This document shows, piece by piece, positions 62,294 to 64,000 of a DNA stretch of 64,000 nt; the first letter of the stretch is position 1, and every line of letters starts with the position of its first letter. Source of the stretch: Hyphomicrobium_A sp963782555 (GTDB lineage Bacteria > Pseudomonadota > Alphaproteobacteria > Rhizobiales > Hyphomicrobiaceae); assembly GCA_963782555.1 (NCBI GenBank), contig CAWAKB010000003.1, positions 310,001 to 374,000 of the forward strand. Reading direction: 5' to 3'. The notes under the pieces were generated by a model that was not told the origin of the DNA, did not search any database, and saw nothing but the letters and a program-made list of their open reading frames with translations. The position numbers were made by a program, and so were the translations under genes.

Positions 62294-63004
62294 TCAGATG
62301 ACGTCCTCCGGGGGAGCGTCGAGGCTCCGGGTCGGCAGCAAGTCCCTGCGCTCGATCAGGGCGCCGTCCGGCGACAAACGGTAGATGATCGGAGCTCCGG
62401 TCGCGAACTCGCGATCCAGGATCTCCTCCTCGCTCAGCCCTTCCAGCGTCATGATCAAGGCCCGCAAGGAGTTTCCGTGCGCCGAAACGATCACGGTCTT
62501 GCCGCCTTTCAGCTCGGGCAAGATCTCCTCCTCGTAGTACGGCAACACGCGCTCGGCCGTGTCCTTCAGGCTTTCCCCTCCCGGCGGAGGAACGTCGTAG
62601 CTTCGCCGCCACAGCTGTACTTGTTCCTCACCCCAACGCTCGCGGGCCTCATCCTTGTTGAGGCCGCAGAGATCGCCGTAGTGGCGCTCGTTGAGGGCCT
62701 CGCTGTATCGAATCTCGATGTTGGATTGGTTGAGCTCGGACAGGATGATGTCGAGTGTGCGCTGGGCCCGCTTCAAGCGGCTGGTGAAGGCGATGTCGAA
62801 AGTCAAACCTTCCGCCTTGAGGAGGCGCCCGGCGACGAGCGCCTCGATCAGACCCTTTTCGGACAGATCGGGATTGTGCCAGCCGGTAAACAGATTGCGC
62901 CGGTTCCACTCGCTCTCGCCGTGCCGCACCAGCACGAGGATGTGATTGTTTTTCTTTGTCGGCGCCACGCTAGCGGTTTCCCAAGTTTCAGAGCCCGAGA
63001 ACAT
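62294..63004 (-). CDS. gpmA: 2,3-Bisphosphoglycerate-dependent phosphoglycerate mutase
   Basis: GpmA interconverts 3- and 2-phosphoglycerate. The 236-residue histidine-phosphatase-fold protein has the phospho-His motif LVRHGESEWNRRNLFTGWHNPDLSEKG, the ALNERHYGDLCGLNKDEARERWGEEQVQLWRRSYDVPPPGGESL segment typical of the cofactor-dependent enzyme, and the second catalytic His in SAHGNSLRAL. Its start overlaps the 3' end of dapB by 17 nt, so the two are translationally linked. Confidence 0.95.
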   Translation of the reverse strand: MFSGSETWETASVAPTKKNNHILVLVRHGESEWNRRNLFTGWHNPDLSEKGLIEALVAGRLLKAEGLTFDIAFTSRLKRAQRTLDIILSELNQSNIEIRYSEALNERHYGDLCGLNKDEARERWGEEQVQLWRRSYDVPPPGGESLKDTAERVLPYYEEEILPELKGGKTVIVSAHGNSLRALIMTLEGLSEEEILDREFATGAPIIYRLSPDGALIERRDLLPTRSLDAPPEDVI

Positions 63005-63785
63005 CGGACATTGAGTAAAGCCCCGGCGCCTTGCCGCGGCCCCACAGCGCCGCCTTCACGGCGCCGCGGGCGAAGATACTGCGGTCGCCGGCAAGATGGG
63101 CGAGTTCGATGCGCTCGCCCGGTCCGGCGAGAATCACCCGGTGCTCGCCCACGACGCTTCCCCCGCGCAGGCTCGCCATGCCGATGTCGCCGCGCCGGCG
63201 CGGGCCAGTAATGCCGTCGCGGCCCCGGATCGTGTGCTTATCGAGGTCGACGCCGCGCCCCTCGGCGGCGGCGGCGGCGAGCATCAGCGCTGTGCCCGAG
63301 GGGGCATCGACCTTGTCCCGATGGTGCATCTCCACGATCTCGATGTCGAAGTCCTCATCCAGCGCCTCAGCGACCCGACGCGTGATGGCGGCCAAGAGAT
63401 TGACGCCGAGGCTCATGTTGCCGGCCTTGATGATTGGAGCGTGGCGCGCCGCAGCCGCAATATGCGCCTCGTCCGCCGGCGTCAGGCCGGTCGTGCCGAT
63501 CACGTGGACAATTCGTGCATTGGCGGCTAGGCCGGCAAACTCCACCGTGGCCTTTGGCGCGGTGAAATCGAGGATACCGTCACATTTCGCGATGGTCTCG
63601 AGCGCGTCGGCGCTCACCGTGACGCCGAGGGGTCCAATGCCGGCCAGGGTGCCGACGTCGGCGCCGATGACGGGCGAATCGGCTCGCTCAGTGGCGCCAC
63701 CGACCGTGCAACCTTCCGCCTCATGGACCGCGCGCACGAGCTCTTGGCCCATGCGGCCGGCAACGCCCATCACGGCGATTTTCAT
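62988..63785 (-). CDS. dapB: 4-Hydroxy-tetrahydrodipicolinate reductase
   Basis: DapB catalyses the NAD(P)H-dependent reduction in the lysine/DAP pathway. The 265-residue protein has the nucleotide loop AVMGVAGRMGQELVRAV, LDFTAPKATVEF, HVIGTTGLTPADE, and the active-site signature IVEMHHRDKVDAPSGTALML with catalytic His and Lys. The final segment FARGAVKAALWGRGKAPGLYSMSDVLGL is typical. It heads the leftward dapB-gpmA pair. Confidence 0.96.
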   Translation of the reverse strand: MKIAVMGVAGRMGQELVRAVHEAEGCTVGGATERADSPVIGADVGTLAGIGPLGVTVSADALETIAKCDGILDFTAPKATVEFAGLAANARIVHVIGTTGLTPADEAHIAAAARHAPIIKAGNMSLGVNLLAAITRRVAEALDEDFDIEIVEMHHRDKVDAPSGTALMLAAAAAEGRGVDLDKHTIRGRDGITGPRRRGDIGMASLRGGSVVGEHRVILAGPGERIELAHLAGDRSIFARGAVKAALWGRGKAPGLYSMSDVLGL

Positions 63786-64000
63786 CAGAGGACCTCGGCT
63801 TCGTAGGATGAAAGTGCGCGCGGTATAGCAACGCCCCCGCTGAAGAGGAAGAGCGGGGCTATTCTACGGCCCTTCTGGCCCTTCCTCTGCAACTGAGGAG
63901 CGGCCATCGGGGCAGCGTGGCGCTGGTAAGGGGGTGCTTGGCGTCGAGTGAACCTCAGAGCTGCTATTTAAAATGCTCGCGGCCAAGGAAGGTCAGGCAA
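63786..64000. other. Window end, no gene recognised
   Basis: The last 215 bases hold the dapB upstream region. No reading frame, RNA, repeat or clear promoter was recognised; a short A/T-rich patch is present near 63965-63973. Confidence 0.5.

Overview
The window is a high-GC bacterial chromosome segment whose gene content and order point to an alphaproteobacterium of the order Hyphomicrobiales (Rhizobiales). Diagnostic neighbourhoods are dnaQ-coaE-aroE-maf-ppsR facing hemE-hemJ-rho, then mnmE-mnmG-rsmG-parA-parB, leuS-lptE-holA, ffh-rpsP-rimM, dapF-mtaB-ftsY-yciB, and a CenR-like response regulator beside an L,D-transpeptidase. The genus cannot be fixed from the sequence alone.

0-20 kb is the replication and segregation hub. 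The 440-bp gap between divergent ppsR (DUF299/RP001) and hemE (4645-5084) is the position of the chromosomal origin in Caulobacter, Rickettsia and Sinorhizobium. Most genes on either side are transcribed away from it. Four palindromic parS-like sites (12.5-15.8 kb, roughly 1.1 kb apart, three inside genes) lie just upstream of parAB. The first 9 kb also carries eight copies of a REP-like hairpin repeat, six of them in three composite elements with an identical 34-nt spacer. A small GIY-YIG nuclease gene sits between repeat copies of opposite orientation.

20-31 kb holds an adenosine-kinase-like gene, then holA, lptE and leuS. holA and lptE each carry an apparent single-base frameshift. A Fic-family AMPylase gene follows, preceded by an array of TATGTCGAT-type repeats, then a YggS-type PLP protein. 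Next is an ECF42-type sigma factor with its YCII/DGPF partner; the sigma gene's Shine-Dalgarno lies inside a perfect palindrome. An Amt transporter closes the region.

32-37 kb is an accessory island with visibly lower GC: a hipBA toxin-antitoxin pair, a zinc-ribbon protein, an IS1595/ISXO2-type transposase, a strongly structured possible RNA, and several small unknown genes. A GTTCCCGAWCGGGAAC palindrome occurs at the hipB promoter and again as an array with 48-50 bp spacing near the other end of the island, next to an inverted copy of the same promoter core.

37-64 kb returns to core functions: an aminotransferase, FtsK, LolA, a candidate small RNA with C-rich loops, a cyclic-nucleotide-binding protein, the CenR-like regulator and L,D-transpeptidase. 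These are followed by glnK-amtB behind a sigma-54 promoter, TesB, a UbiH-type hydroxylase, and the SRP/ribosome cluster (ffh, rpsP, rimM) with a GrlR-like gene inserted. The last part holds a ZIP transporter, an aldose dehydrogenase, dapF-mtaB-ftsY with two tandem yciB paralogues, a MarR regulator, and amino-acid and glycolytic genes (asd, leuB, gpmA, dapB). No rRNA, tRNA or CRISPR array was recognised.
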